Assembly (NCBI GenBank): GCA_034440615.1
Contig: JAOTOM010004951.1
Coordinates: 77,501-141,500, forward strand
Direction of reading: 5' to 3'
Length of the DNA: 64,000 nucleotides
DNA from: Ashinkailepas kermadecensis
Lineage: Eukaryota > Arthropoda > Thecostraca > Neolepadidae
The notes below the pieces were generated by a model. It had not been told where the DNA came from and searched no databases. It saw nothing but the letters and a program-made list of their open reading frames with translations. The position numbers and the translations under genes were made by a program. Of this stretch, positions 1-11,829 are shown in pieces; position 1 is the first letter of the stretch; each line of letters starts with the position of its first letter.

Positions 1-1690
1 CCGCCTCTGCTGTAGTGTAGACAACTGTCTCGGCAGCGTATGGCACAGGTGTGGATAATTTTTGTTTGCAAGAGCAAGCGAGCGAAGGAAAACTGGGCGC
101 ATGCATTCTTGCTAGCAGATCTCTTGAACCAGAACAACATTTCCCTTTGCAAATGCTGAAGAGATACTCGTTCCATCTTGAACAGACTAAATGGGACGTA
201 TCGCTGCAGCACGCTGATAAACCTCATACTGTTGGCAAGTAAAACATGTATAGAAAAAGCAGCAAAGAAAACTAAGAAATCAAACTGCAGAACTGCAAGA
301 AACGGTAGCAAGAAAAAAAGTACGATGCATTTACGATGAGCAAGGTACTTCGCTGCCTGTACTTGATTACACAGAATACAACAACGAAGTGGATCCTTGT
401 GATCTTGGAACCATGTTGCGAAGTGTATACCATACACCTACAATAACTGTGTGAACACTGATCAAACTGTGAATGCTCTGAAGAACTTTAAATAATGGCT
501 TACAGCTTTCCTTTAAATATCAAACGATTAAGCAAAGGTTAAATCACGAATCAAACTAATAGTAGCACCGTACCCCTAGGTGGCGAAATATATGTCAAGT
601 GTAGCAACTATGGGGCTACCTATGGCATGTTATGATGTTCACGTGACCAGTCGCTTGTTGATAGCTTTTGGGGCACGATATAAATCTGTTCCTACCCACC
701 CATAAAGGTACACTGTTAGCCAATGATCAGTGATTTCCGCTAAGAGCTAGACTTGCTCTTCACAATTATGTCCATACCAATTATCAAGATAATTCGATGC
801 GTTAACTTCAATTAGTCAAAGATGTGTCTTAATGAAGTGTAGAATGGAATACTAACCAAATATGTCACTAAGTCAAAGCCAAATTCATTCAGAGCTGCAG
901 TGGGTGGGTTATTGGACCGGGATGTCAGATGCCAACAAATTGGACTTACGTTGCGCGACTTCTCGTTCACTTTGCTCCACCATCACTTCCCAATTCATGC
1001 CTGCATTTGTGACGACTGCTAGTGACATCCTCCGAGGTGGAATTATTTTTGTAGTAGGAAGTAGGGGTTATGAGGACAAGTTTTCTTTAAAATGTATAAC
1101 AAATCACGCCATTTTGGCGAGGTTTGTAAGGGTATGTTTACTTCCACTGCCAGATCGTGGTTTCCGATGCTAACATTGGCCCATTGGGCACAACAAGTAA
1201 GAAGCTGCAAAAATGCAGTGGTAAGCAAAATTTCATATGCAGCTTTTTGCACGCAAAATCCTGTTTCTGGATGCACAGCTGGATTTGTGGATGTCACGTG
1301 ACGGCGACCTCACGAACGCATACAAAATAACAACCCTGGCAATGGAGCACGTGACCGGGTCAGTTCATCAGAACGACATTGGAACGCTGCCAGAGCCAGA
1401 GCATTTGCAAGGTCACTGTTGGCTGACCATGGGTCACCCGACCCACCGGTCCGTATACGTCACTGGTACCCGACCCACCGGTCCGTACGTATTGCCAGTG
1501 CTTGATCCATTGATCTGTGCGCTTCACCAGCACCTGATCCACTGGCCCGTACGCATCACCAATAGGCCGTATTTTCAACCAATAGCCAGTGCAACGGATT
1601 GTGAACGAATGGTCTGTGGCTTCAACCACCGGCGGCTTGAACATGGTCTGTGGCTTCACCCCGCCCGCTTGAACAGCGCCTATCCTGGCC
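1..1690. other. No gene recognised
   Basis: No convincing exon, RNA gene or transposon is seen here. The short open frames lack family resemblance and splice context. Near 1,430-1,560 a short phrase (ACCCACCGGTCCGTA) recurs and grades into the minisatellite that follows. Confidence 0.5.
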
Positions 1691-1693
1691 GCC

Positions 1694-3363
1694 GTGTTTC
1701 CTGAGACGGACCCGTGCCTCCCTGAGACGGACCCGTGCCTCCCTGAGACGGACCCGTGCCTCCCTGAGACGGACCCGTGCCTCCCTGAGACGGACCCGTG
1801 CCTCCCTGAGACGGACCTGTGCCTCCCTGAGACGGACCCGTGCCTCCCTGAGACGGAACCGTGCCTCCCTGAGACGGACCCGTGTCTCCCTGAGACGGAC
1901 CCGTGCCTCCCTGAGACGGACCCGTGTCTCCCTGAGACGGACCCGTGTCTCCCTGAGACGGACCCGTGCCTCCCTGAGACGGACCCGTGCCTCCCTGTGC
2001 CTCCCTGAGACGGACCCGTGTCTCCCTGAGACGGACCCGTGCCTCCCTGAGACGGACCCGTGCCTCCCTGAGACGGACCCGTGTCTCCCTGAGACGGACC
2101 CGTGCCTCCCTGAGACGGACCCGTGCCTCCCTGAGACGGACCCGTGCCTCCCTGAGATGGACCCGTGCCTCCCTGAGACGGACCCGTGCCTCCCTGAGAC
2201 GGACCCGTGCCTCCCTGAGACGGACCCGAGCCTCCCTGAGACGGACCTGTGCCTCCCTGAGACGGACCCGTGTCTCCCTGAGACGGACCCGTGCCTCCCT
2301 GAGACGGACCCGTGCCTCCCTGAGACGGACCCGTGCCTCCCTGAGACGGACCCGTGTCTCCCTGAGACGGACCCGTGTCTCCCTGAGACGGACCCGTGCC
2401 TCCCTGAGACGGACCCGTGCCTCCCTGAGACGGACCCGTGTCTCCCTGAGACGGACCCGTGCCTCCCTGAGACGGACCCGTGCCTCCCTGAGACGGGCCC
2501 GTGCCTCCCTGAGACGGACCGCGTGTCTCCCTGAGACGGACCCGTGCCTCCCTGAGACGGACCCGTGTCTCCCTGATACGGACCCGTGCCTCCCTGAGAC
2601 GGACCCGTGTCTCCCTGAGACGGACCTGTGCCTCCCTGAGACGGACCCGTGTCTCCCTGAGACGGACCCGTGCCTCCCTGAGACGGACCCGTGCCTCCCT
2701 GAGACGGACCCGTGTCTCCCTGAGACGGACCCGTGCTCCTGAGACGGACCCGTGCCTCCCTGAGACGGACCCGTGCCTCCCTGAGACGGACCCGTGCCTC
2801 CCTGAGACGGACCCGTGCCTCCCTGAGACGGACCCGTGCCTCCCTGAGACGGACCCTGAGACGGACCCGTGTCTCCCTGAGACGGACCCGTGCCTCCCTG
2901 AGACGGACCCGTGCCTCCCTGAGACGGACCCGTGTCTCCCTGAGACGGACCCGTGCCTCCCTGAGACGGACCCGTGCCTCCCTGAGACGGACCCGTGCCT
3001 CCCTGAGACGGACCCGTGCCTCCCTGAGACGGACCCGTGCCTCCCTGAGACGGACCCGTGTCTCCCTGAGACGGACCCGTGCCTCCCTGAGACGGACCCG
3101 TGTCCTCCCTGAGACGGACCCGTGCCTCCCTGAGACGGACCCGTGCCTCCCTGAGACGGACCCGTGCCTCCCTGAGACGGACCCGTGCCTCCCTGAGACG
3201 GACCCGTGCCTCCCTGAGACGGACCCGTGCCTCCCTGAGACGGACCCGTGTCTCCCTGAGACGGACCCGTGCCTCCCTGAGACGGACCCGTGCCTCCCTG
3301 AGACGGACCCGTGCCTCCCTGAGACGGACCCGTGCCTCCCTGAGACGGACCCGTGTCTCCCTG
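1694..3363. repeat. 21-bp minisatellite, about 79 copies
   Basis: A long tandem array whose unit reads GAGACGGACCCGTGC plus CTCCCT, 21 bp in total. Most copies are identical except for one recurring C/T alternative (GTGCCTCCC versus GTGTCTCCC). There are a few single-base variants and a few unit-length slips, at about 1,997, 2,521, 2,733, 2,854 and 3,104. Because 21 is a multiple of three and the unit lacks stops, both strands are open over hundreds of codons in several frames (SQGGTGP, RHGSVSG and similar peptides). I read these frames as an artefact of the repeat. Confidence 0.95.
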
Positions 3364-6259
3364 CACCAAGTTGTGCTGTGCTGCCACACTGCAGCGACGT
3401 GGGGTTATCTGAGAGGCGCTGGCTGCCATGCGATATTGCTCCATCTTTTTTACAACACTCAACTTCCCAAAGATGGTACGCAGAGCTCAAGTGTCCTGAG
3501 GTAAACATAAAAAGTTGATGGAGGTGCTCAGGCTGAACTGAACGGATGTACTACAACAGTAGTATCAGACTGTGCAAAGGACATTTCACATTTCCTTATA
3601 GTAGGACGCATTCGTAGCGACTGGATGTGCTCAGTGCTGCACTTGCTGTTTTATCACCGACCAAACAAAAGGAGCGCCGGGGTAACAGCTGGCCGGCTCA
3701 TGGTTCATTGATTATCGACTGGGTGAGAACGAGAGGGGGCGAGGCGACGAGCACAAGCCCCCCTCGTCGCCCACGCCGCAGTTGGGCGGGTGTCACAGCA
3801 GCTGTATTCCCGGCGCAAACTAACGTACACATTCATCATATGTGCTGGGCGGATCATATGCGTCCCGCAAGGTGGCTTCCACTGGCGTTGCAAAGTCGTG
3901 TAAGTGTTGCACAGTTAAACACAACTGATGTTGCAGTAACACAAGTTGGTGTTTCCTGCGCTACTAGATTCTTCATCGGAGACAGAACCGCAATGTTTAA
4001 ATGGAGGGTTCATACTATTGACTTGTGATAATTTGCGTTATGGGAATCATGCAACTTAAATCCCCCCCGACTGTTTTTGTCCAGCGAGACTTGTAGTCAG
4101 GCACCGAATGATCGCATCACCACTCAACCATTATCTTCCGCTGAAGATATCCAGCATTGCCCACTGTTTCCGTACGTGCGAAAAACACACCACCACCTCT
4201 GGCTGCCCGGCTGTGGCCACGGAAATTCCGCCTGGAAGGCGAAGGCCAGCGCTCGGCCGCCAGGCCGGCTGCCGTGCACTCGCGACCGCCCCGGCCGGCG
4301 ACTGCAACGCCGGGAGACTGCGCGGCGTCTAGCACCGAGTGTGCGAGCCTGCGCCGCCGGGTAGACTGTGCCGCACGACGCCGCTGCGTGGGAGCCGCCT
4401 GTGCGGCGGCGGTCCGTGACTGGTGAACGGCGAGCCGGCGGTGGTCAGCCGCGTCGGGATGTAGGCCACCCGCCGTCTCGGCCGGGCGTCCAATCGCCTG
4501 CGACGACCCGAACTGCACAATCCGGCATGCGCCTGGCCGAGTTTCCAGCTGATATCGGGAGGCGTGCGTGACGAACTGCCTTGTTTACGCGCAGCCCAGA
4601 TAATTCTGCTCAAAACCTAGAATCGACCCTGGACTCTGTCAGCCGTGGCTCTTCTGCTTTGTTGAAGCATTATTCCAGACACTTCCGCTGAAGACGTGGT
4701 GGTCATTGTGCGCATGTACATACCCACTAAGTAGGACGCGAGGCGAAGTTCACTGGTCTTGGATGGAACGCCACCTGAGGTAAGCGGTCTGAAATAATGG
4801 CTGGAGATCCCGGGTGGATCAGGGGGTCTGGCTCCTCCTGATTTGGTACCCTGCTAATGCTAATTTGTCATTCTCCCTATTAAATCTGGAAATATATCTG
4901 GAAAATAAGGACTTGAACCCACCCGTGTTCGTGAGAGATCTCCAGCCCTGTCTGAAATATTGTTTCATCAATGTGGGATGCATGACGAGGAATGGGAACA
5001 TATTGCCGTCACCTTTCCGAGTTAGATGTGCAGTCAATAGTTTCATGCTGCATCATTTCTTGTTCTTCGCGACCCTCGCAAACCGATGGCCGAATCTTAA
5101 CATGCAATTAGTAGCTCAAGATTGGAAGACTTCCAACGGAAGTTTTGTGAACATCGGTGTCACATAGCAGGTGGTAGGTCATGGCAATGGAAAGTAATTC
5201 TGCAAATGCAGAGCACCTCTTTCGTCCATGAAACATGTACATAAATAGGTTACGTGACATGCTAAGCAAGTCATATCGTCAGGCGGATCCGTTCAAGCCC
5301 CGGGACACCTCTGACGTAGTCACTTATCTCAGACCGATTCAGGCTAACGATACGAAAAGCACCTGCTAGTTCTGGAGACAAATTCTTGGAGTCAAATTAA
5401 TTAAATTATCTGTCAATGTGTGCAACAGAGTGCCTTTAAGAATACAGCATTGCTCTTAACAGAGATATCGTCAGCTTCAAGCACAACGTATTCAACAGCG
5501 TATTGTGACTGCACAAGGCCGAGCCTAGGATAGCCAGAAATTAAGTCATGTGGGGGGGGGGGAAGGGGAGTAGATATGTCTGGTGATGTCTGATTCATTG
5601 CAAAGAAAGCCATGCTATTCCCTGTCACATATATTATACGTGTATTAGCACCACACGGTATACCGCACATATTAGGCAACCTAGAACATACAATGCAGTA
5701 TTTAGAGCAAAAACAACATGTGGTGTTCATTTCAAGGTATCGAAGACAATCAACCTCAATCTGGAGGGCGACAGAGGGTTTGGTTCACCACACCTACTTT
5801 TAAAATAAGCCCTTGAGTAATCAGCATTACTGGAAAGGCGAAGCAGGCATAGGTACTGAGCGATGTGCCCATCCTCGCTCCCTCTACACTTAGCATGCTA
5901 TTCGGGACCTAGCGTCTCGCAATGAATGCGTCCTGAAGGCACATGGCCAAGGGGATAAACACTTTGGCCAACAGGATAAACACTTTGCAGAATAGGTTGT
6001 CTTGTCCTTTCCTCTGTTACTACTTGTATGTGTTTACCATGTACTTTCACTATAACCCGTGTGTCACGTTGAGGATCTAAGCGATATCTGTCGTTCGCCT
6101 TAGATACTAAAATGCTAATAGGCTTAAGCGACTGTACCGTCAGCTTGCGTAGAAGAAGTAATGCGTGTTCATCACGCACAACAGCGCATAATGGTCGTCA
6201 TGGCATCAAACACTGCTCAAATAGCAATGTGTTTTAATTGTGCGAAAGATTGCCAAGCC
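3364..6259. other. Intergenic; CpG-rich patch at 4,200-4,560
   Basis: No gene is recognised. About 4,200-4,560 is strongly GC- and CpG-rich and open on both strands without recognisable protein content, so it could be a CpG island or an unidentified promoter. The remainder is ordinary sequence with a poly-G run near 5,552. Confidence 0.4.
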
Positions 6260-7222
6260 AGCGGCCCCGTGCCTGGTGGCTAGACAGACGCACGACCGGC
6301 CCGATGTGATGTGGTGTCGGCGTTAGCGGCCCCGTGCCTGGTGGCTAGACAGACTGACGACCGGCCCGATGTGGTGTGGTGTCGACGTTAGCGGCCCCGT
6401 GCCTGGTGGCTAGACAGACTGACGACCGGCCTGATGTGGTGTGGTGTCGGCGTTGGCGGCCCCGTGCCTGGTGGCTAGACAGACTGACGACCGGCCCGAT
6501 GTGGTGTGGTGTCGGCGTTAGCGGCCCCGTGCCTGGTGGCTAGACAGACTGACGACCGGCCCGATGTGGTGTGGTGTCGGCGTTAGCGGCCCCGTGCCTG
6601 GTGGCTAGACAGACTGACGACCGGCCCGATGTGATGTGGTGTCGGCGTTAGCGGCCCCGTGCCTAGTGGCTAGACAGACTGACGACCGGCCCGATGTGGT
6701 GTGGTGTCGGCGTTAGCGGCCCCGTGCCTGGTGGCTAGACAGACTGACGACCGGCCCGATGTGGTGTGGTGTCGGCGTTAGCGGCCCCGTGCCTGGTGGC
6801 TAGACAGACTGACGACCGGCCCGATGTGGTGTGGTGTCGGCGTTAGCGGCCCAGTGTCTGGTGGCTAGACAGACGCACGACCGGCCCGATGTGGTGTGGT
6901 GTCGGCGTCAGCGGCCCAGTGTCTGGTGGCTAGACAGACTGACGACCGGCCCGATGTGGTGTGGTGTCGGCGTTGGCGTCCCAGTGTCTGGTGGCTAGAC
7001 AGACTGAGACGGCACGAGTGGTGTGGTGTGGGTTGGGTCCCTGTCTGGTGGCTAGACAGACGCACGACCAGCCCGACGTGGTGTCGGCGTCAGCGGCCGA
7101 GTGTCTGGTGGCTAGACAGACGCACGACCAGCCCGACGTGGTGTCGGCGTCAGCGGCCCAGTGTCTGGTGGCTAGACAGACGCACGACCTGCCCGATGTG
7201 ATGTGGTGTCGACGTCAGCACG
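6260..7222. repeat. 65-bp minisatellite, about 15 copies
   Basis: The tandem unit begins AGCGGCCCCGTGCCTGGTGG and is 65 bp long (starts at 6,260, 6,325, 6,390 and so on). Copies are nearly identical up to about 6,900. They then become shorter (about 60 bp) and more divergent toward 7,222, with GTGCCTGG replaced by GTGTCTGG. One copy near 6,990-7,035 is rearranged. Confidence 0.93.
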
Positions 7223-8540
7223 CCGCCGTCACTCACTGTCACCGGCCACTGGCCGTGGCCAGCCAGCTTGTTACTTGCGCCGCCTCACGACCCGACCCGA
7301 TCATGAACCGTTGGTCGGCGCGCAATGAGCCGTGACGTCACGACACATTGTCACCCCTGCCGCCGGCTCGTCGACGCCGATTTCGCGGGGCGCATGCTCC
7401 GCTGCGTGTGCCGCACGCACGAGTCGCACCAATCGTGCCGCCCGTCCGGCCCGCCGCCGGGTGTCGCACGCCTCGCGCGCCCGCCGCGATCGTCGCCCCA
7501 ACACGGCGTCGCATGACCGACGCTCTGCACGGTGAACGGCGCGTCGGCGCGCTCAGCCGGCGGCGCGCGCTTTTTCGACCGCTTTATGGCGCGTCTGGCG
7601 GTAGCCAATCGCGCGGTGGCGCGCGCTTTTTATGGGCCGCCGTCGCCGCGTCCGTCTCACCTCTGAATTCAAGCGTGGCCGTATTTCGGCGATAATGGCG
7701 CAATGAAGCTGCTTGGCGCACCCGAGCCCGACGTCATGAGAGCGCGCGGGAAGTGGATGAGGAGAAGCGCGCGGGAAGTGGAGGAGAACGGAGCGACGGC
7801 GGCCCAGTAGTGGGTCGCCCAGGCAGCAGCAGTGGGCACTGCGCTAGTGGAAGGGCCTGCTAGTGGCAGTGACGGCAATGTTCCATATTTCGTCAAGTGG
7901 CTGCGAGTGCATGCTGCATGCATTCTAGACAGATTCGGCGAAGTGCCGGTTTGATTGCATCGTCTCCCGTGGTGTCGCTTAGTACGAGTGCGCAAGTCTG
8001 CCTGTTGACCAGGCGTAGCATTGGCTCGGGTGTAGTGTCGTAGTGGCAAAATTTTCCTGGAGTAGAAGGTTCTTCGAGAGAGAAGTGCGTACATTCAAGA
8101 CAAACTTGAACATACTCTGAATTTTCTCAGTATTAGGGCGACACCTGGACATTTGTGCAAAATATCCTGTCAAGTAAAGGATGCGAATACAAACAGGTCA
8201 GCCATTTTCCGTATTGTGTTTGTAATTTTTTTTCTGAAGTACGTAAATACATGCAACTGGACCCAATGTTAAGCTGCTGGAGCTAGCAGGTATTTAACAA
8301 GTACACCACTATATCCCATTCTGTCATTTCGTGCTTCTGGCTGCTTTTCCCGCGCATTTTTGCCGGCCCGAATCGTGCACAAGTGAAATGTGCAGGGAAA
8401 TCGGGTACGGCCCGGGCCGGAGCCGGTCCTGGCGCCGTGAGCCCGGCCGCCGACTCGCCAGCTGTCACAATCGGACGCATGTCCGGCCTTTTGACACGGC
8501 ACGAGTTCTCGTGAAGCTGGCGCCGGGCCGGAGCGGCGCC
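7223..8540. other. Intergenic, CpG-rich at 7,240-7,680
   Basis: CpG-dense sequence with short internal repeats (GGCGCGCGCTTTTT occurs twice near 7,565 and 7,620), then mixed sequence. No exon, RNA gene or transposon end is recognised. A promoter-associated CpG island is possible but no adjacent gene was identified. Confidence 0.35.
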
Positions 8541-8550
8541 GCTCACGGAG

Positions 8551-8671
8551 TCGCCCGCTCACGGCACGCCCGCTCACAACACGCCCGCTCAGAACACGCC
8601 CGCTCACAACACGCCCGCTCACGGCACGCCCGCTCACAACACGTCCGCTCACAACACGCCCGCTCACGGCA
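8551..8671. repeat. 15-bp minisatellite, about 8 copies
   Basis: Tandem copies of CCCGCTCACAACACG, alternating with the variant CCCGCTCACGGCACG. The array is short and fairly homogeneous. Confidence 0.85.
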
Positions 8672-9105
8672 CGCTACGTTTCGCAGACACTCCTCATATC
8701 GGTCCGCCAGCACGGAATGCGAGCGTGGCAGCCTACACCTCCGGCAGAACGAGCTGCTCAACCGGTCATCAGTGTGTGGGGTGGGGGTGGGTGGGGAGGG
8801 GGTGTTCTGTGTCAATTTAAGCGGCGTTGAGCGGGCAGTTATTTCCGCTTTCAATCCACGTTGTGACTGCTTCCTCAGAGTTGGCCTTTAAAAGTGGTGC
8901 GGCGAAGTACCTCGTCGCTCACCATGCCCAGTACCAACCAGCTGGACAAAAGCTGAGCGTGCAACTTTTCGGTTGATGTGCTTAGCAAGTATCAAATCAG
9001 AATCGGTACAGAATCCGAATCGAGCCCCCTGTTTACTTTCGGACACTGGGCCTCTGCTTTCCGAAGCACAACCGACGTTGCTGGGTAATGCCTTTTATTA
9101 TGCTT

Positions 9106-9301
9106 GCGATAGCTCCTGTATCATAGAACGCTAATCCTGCATCATAGAGCGCGGACTCTTGCGATAGCCCCTGCGTCATAGAACGCTGACCCTGCACCAT
9201 GGAGCGTTGACTCTTGCGATAGCTCCTGCATCATGGAATGCTGGTCCTGTATCATGGAACGCTTACCCTCGTGATAACTCCTGCATCATAGAGCGCTGAC
9301 A
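9106..9301. repeat. 55-bp tandem repeat, about 3.5 copies
   Basis: The unit begins GCGATAGCTCCTG and is itself two related halves of about 27 bp that share ATCATAGA-CGCT. Copies are diverged by point changes. Confidence 0.85.
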
Positions 9302-9365
9302 ATTTTCGGGGAGCGAAAGCCGTCGGGTAGGTTTTCGCAATGCCATGAACCATTGAACTGTGTGG

Positions 9366-9489
9366 CAGCTCCTAGTCCCAGTACCGCAGACATAGCGACA
9401 GAACAGCTGCTAGTCCCAGTACCACAGGAATAGCGGCAGAGCAGCTGCTAGTCCCTTAGTCCCTGTATCGCTGGGATAGCGGCAGAGCA
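9366..9489. repeat. Approximately 38-40-bp tandem repeat, 3 copies
   Basis: Three diverged copies of a unit containing CAGCTGCTAGTCCCAGTACC followed by an ATAGCGGCAGAG segment. The array lies 65 bp downstream of the 55-bp repeat and is unrelated to it. Confidence 0.75.
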
Positions 9490-9595
9490 CTAATTGCACG
9501 GCAATTTTGAATAGATCACACCAGGTGCGTCGCTCTACGAAAATGATTGGGATTATTCAAATATTCGAGTGTGCGATGCATGTGAACGGGAACCT

Positions 9596-10012
9596 GGAAA
9601 ATTGCACGGAGCATATACACTGAGCAAAGTGGCACGGAGCACATACACTGAGCAAAGTGGCACCGAGCACATACACTGAGCAAAGTGGCACGGAGCACAT
9701 ACACTGAGCAAAGTGGCACCGAGCACATACACTGAGCAAAGTGGCACCGAGCACATACACTGAGCAAAGTGGCACGGAGCACATACACCGAGCAAAGTGG
9801 CACCGAGCACATACACTGAGCAAAGTGGCACCGAGCACATACACTGAGCAAAGTGGCACGGAGCACATACACTGAGCAAAGTGGCACGGAGCACATACAC
9901 TGAGCAAAGTGGCACGGAGCACATACACTGAGCAAAGTGGCACGGAGCACATACACTGAGCAAAGTGGCACGGAGCACATACACTGAGCAAAGTGGCACG
10001 GAGCACATACAC
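9596..10012. repeat. 28-bp minisatellite, about 15 copies
   Basis: The tandem unit contains GAGCACATACACTGAGCAAA followed by GTGGCACG, 28 bp in total. Variation is nearly confined to one position (GGCACG versus GGCACC). The minus strand is open in three frames across the array only because the unit lacks stops. Confidence 0.93.
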
Positions 10013-10487
10013 TCGGAAGATGCTGTCTTGATCGTACATAAAGCGCAGTGCCTGACTGCGGCAAGCACCGATGGCGCAAAATATGAATGTCATTGCAATA
10101 TGGAAAGACCATCACTAACACGAAATCCTGTTCTTTACTTCGCATTTCCCAGCATGCCTCTTCTTGTGCACACGGTATGCTGAGCTTGTTGGTTGAACTC
10201 CGACACCACCATCTCCTCGGTAAGCTCAACAGCGGCACCACCGGGTGGTATGTGGCGGACATGTCTCACACAGTCATTTTATTGAGAGGATCGTCACCCC
10301 ACATAAGAGGAAGAGTGCTGACCTTCAGACGGATCGTACCTATCTAGAAGACAAACGAACCGTTCGTACATAACAAGCGAGGATTGTTAGTTACAAGTTT
10401 TCACAGGCATCGTGTGGACAGTAATGTGTTGCGTATTTACCAATTGCGATGCATCACATGGACCAAGTGTTTTGCGGTACAAAGCTA

Positions 10488-11228
10488 GAGATGTCACGTG
10501 GCGTCAGCGGGCCAACAGACACTACAAACTACAGATGTCACGTGGCGTCAGCGGGCCAACACACACTACAAACTACAGATGTCACGTGGCATCAGCGGGC
10601 CAACAGACACCACAAACTACAGATGTCACGTAATTCATCAGCGGTTCACGTAGCATCAGTGGGCCAGCAAATACACTACAAGCTACAGATGTCACGTGGC
10701 GTCAGCGGGCCAGCACACACTACAAACTACAGATGTCACGTGGCGTCAGCGGGCCAGCACACACTACAAACTACAGATGTCACGTGGCGTCAGCGGGCCA
10801 GCACACACTACAAACTACAGATGTCACGTGGCGTCAACGGGCCAGCAAATACACTACAAACTACAGATGTCACATGGCGTCAGCAGCCAATATGCATTAC
10901 AAACTACAGATGTCACGTGGCGTCAGCGGGCCATCAAAGACACAACAAGCTACATATATCACGTGACATCAGCTGGCCAGCAGACACTACAAATGTCACG
11001 TGGCGTCAGCGGGCCAGCAAATACACTACAAACTACAGATGTCACGTGGCGTCAGCGGGCCAGCACACACTACAAACTACAGATGTCACGTGGCGTCAGC
11101 GGGCCAGCACACACTACAAACTACAGATGTCACGTGGCGTCAGCGGGCCAGCACACACTACAAACTACAGATGTCACGTGGCGTCAGCGGGCCAGCATGC
11201 ATTACAAACTACAGATGTCACGTGGCAG
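10488..11228. repeat. 44-bp minisatellite with an E-box in most units
   Basis: About 17 tandem copies of a 44-bp unit that starts ATGTCACGTGGCGTCAGCGG and ends in CACTACAAACTACAG. Most copies carry the palindromic E-box CACGTG in the context GTCACGTGGC. A few units are altered (10,630, 10,870, 10,960), and the array ends at about 11,228 inside a final GTCACGTGGC. Confidence 0.93.
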
Positions 11229-11761
11229 CACCTGACAATGCTGATGTCGTCGACATAAGCAGCTTCTTCTTCGATGAGGATCTCTGGTGAGAGGCCCGCT
11301 ACCAATGTGAGCACTCAGCGACATCCTGAAGATGACACTACAATATCCACGAGCATTTATCTCCGTGAGGCATGCAGAGCAGTATCAAACAATTTCGTTC
11401 CGTAAACATCTGTCTGTGGAGAATGTCAACGTTTATAATGGCAGTTTCACCGGCGCAGTAAGTAACGGAAGTGCGTCAGATGGTACAGTAAAGGTAAATG
11501 GCTTTATGACAGTCGGCAAGCCGCCCGAATTTTCTGTGAGGTGCCTCTTCGAGGAACGCAGCCTGGCCGATCTCCCTCAATAGACGGAATGCTCACTTAC
11601 CGTCTGGCGGTGGGTGTCACGCTTGGCGAGGTGGGTGTTACGCTTGATGAGAGCTTGGTCTGTTCTGTATTCTGTTCAAAGGATGCCTGCAGGCTATATC
11701 TTCGAAATTGCTATTCAGACGTAATGTTTTCCGAATGTGTTTGTTGTTGCATTCTTTCCTC

Positions 11762-11763
<2 letters not shown>
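11229..11763. other. No gene recognised
   Basis: Ordinary mixed sequence between the 44-bp array and the TA microsatellite. Nothing supportable was seen. Confidence 0.4.

Positions 11764-11828
<65 letters not shown>
11764..11828. repeat. (TA)n microsatellite
   Basis: About 32 uninterrupted TA dinucleotides. Confidence 0.97.

Positions 11829-11829
<1 letters not shown>

Noticed and set aside
1360..3518. Long open frames on both strands (up to 700 codons)
   Set aside because: They consist almost wholly of translated 21-bp minisatellite. All frames are open because the unit lacks stops and is a multiple of three.
6260..7222. CRISPR-like array
   Set aside because: The repeats are directly adjacent with no unique spacers, and the context is a eukaryotic genome. 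It is a minisatellite.
9516..10262. Cys-rich minus-strand frames in three phases
   Set aside because: The 28-bp array is simply stop-free. Three overlapping frames with the same peptide repeat show this is an artefact.
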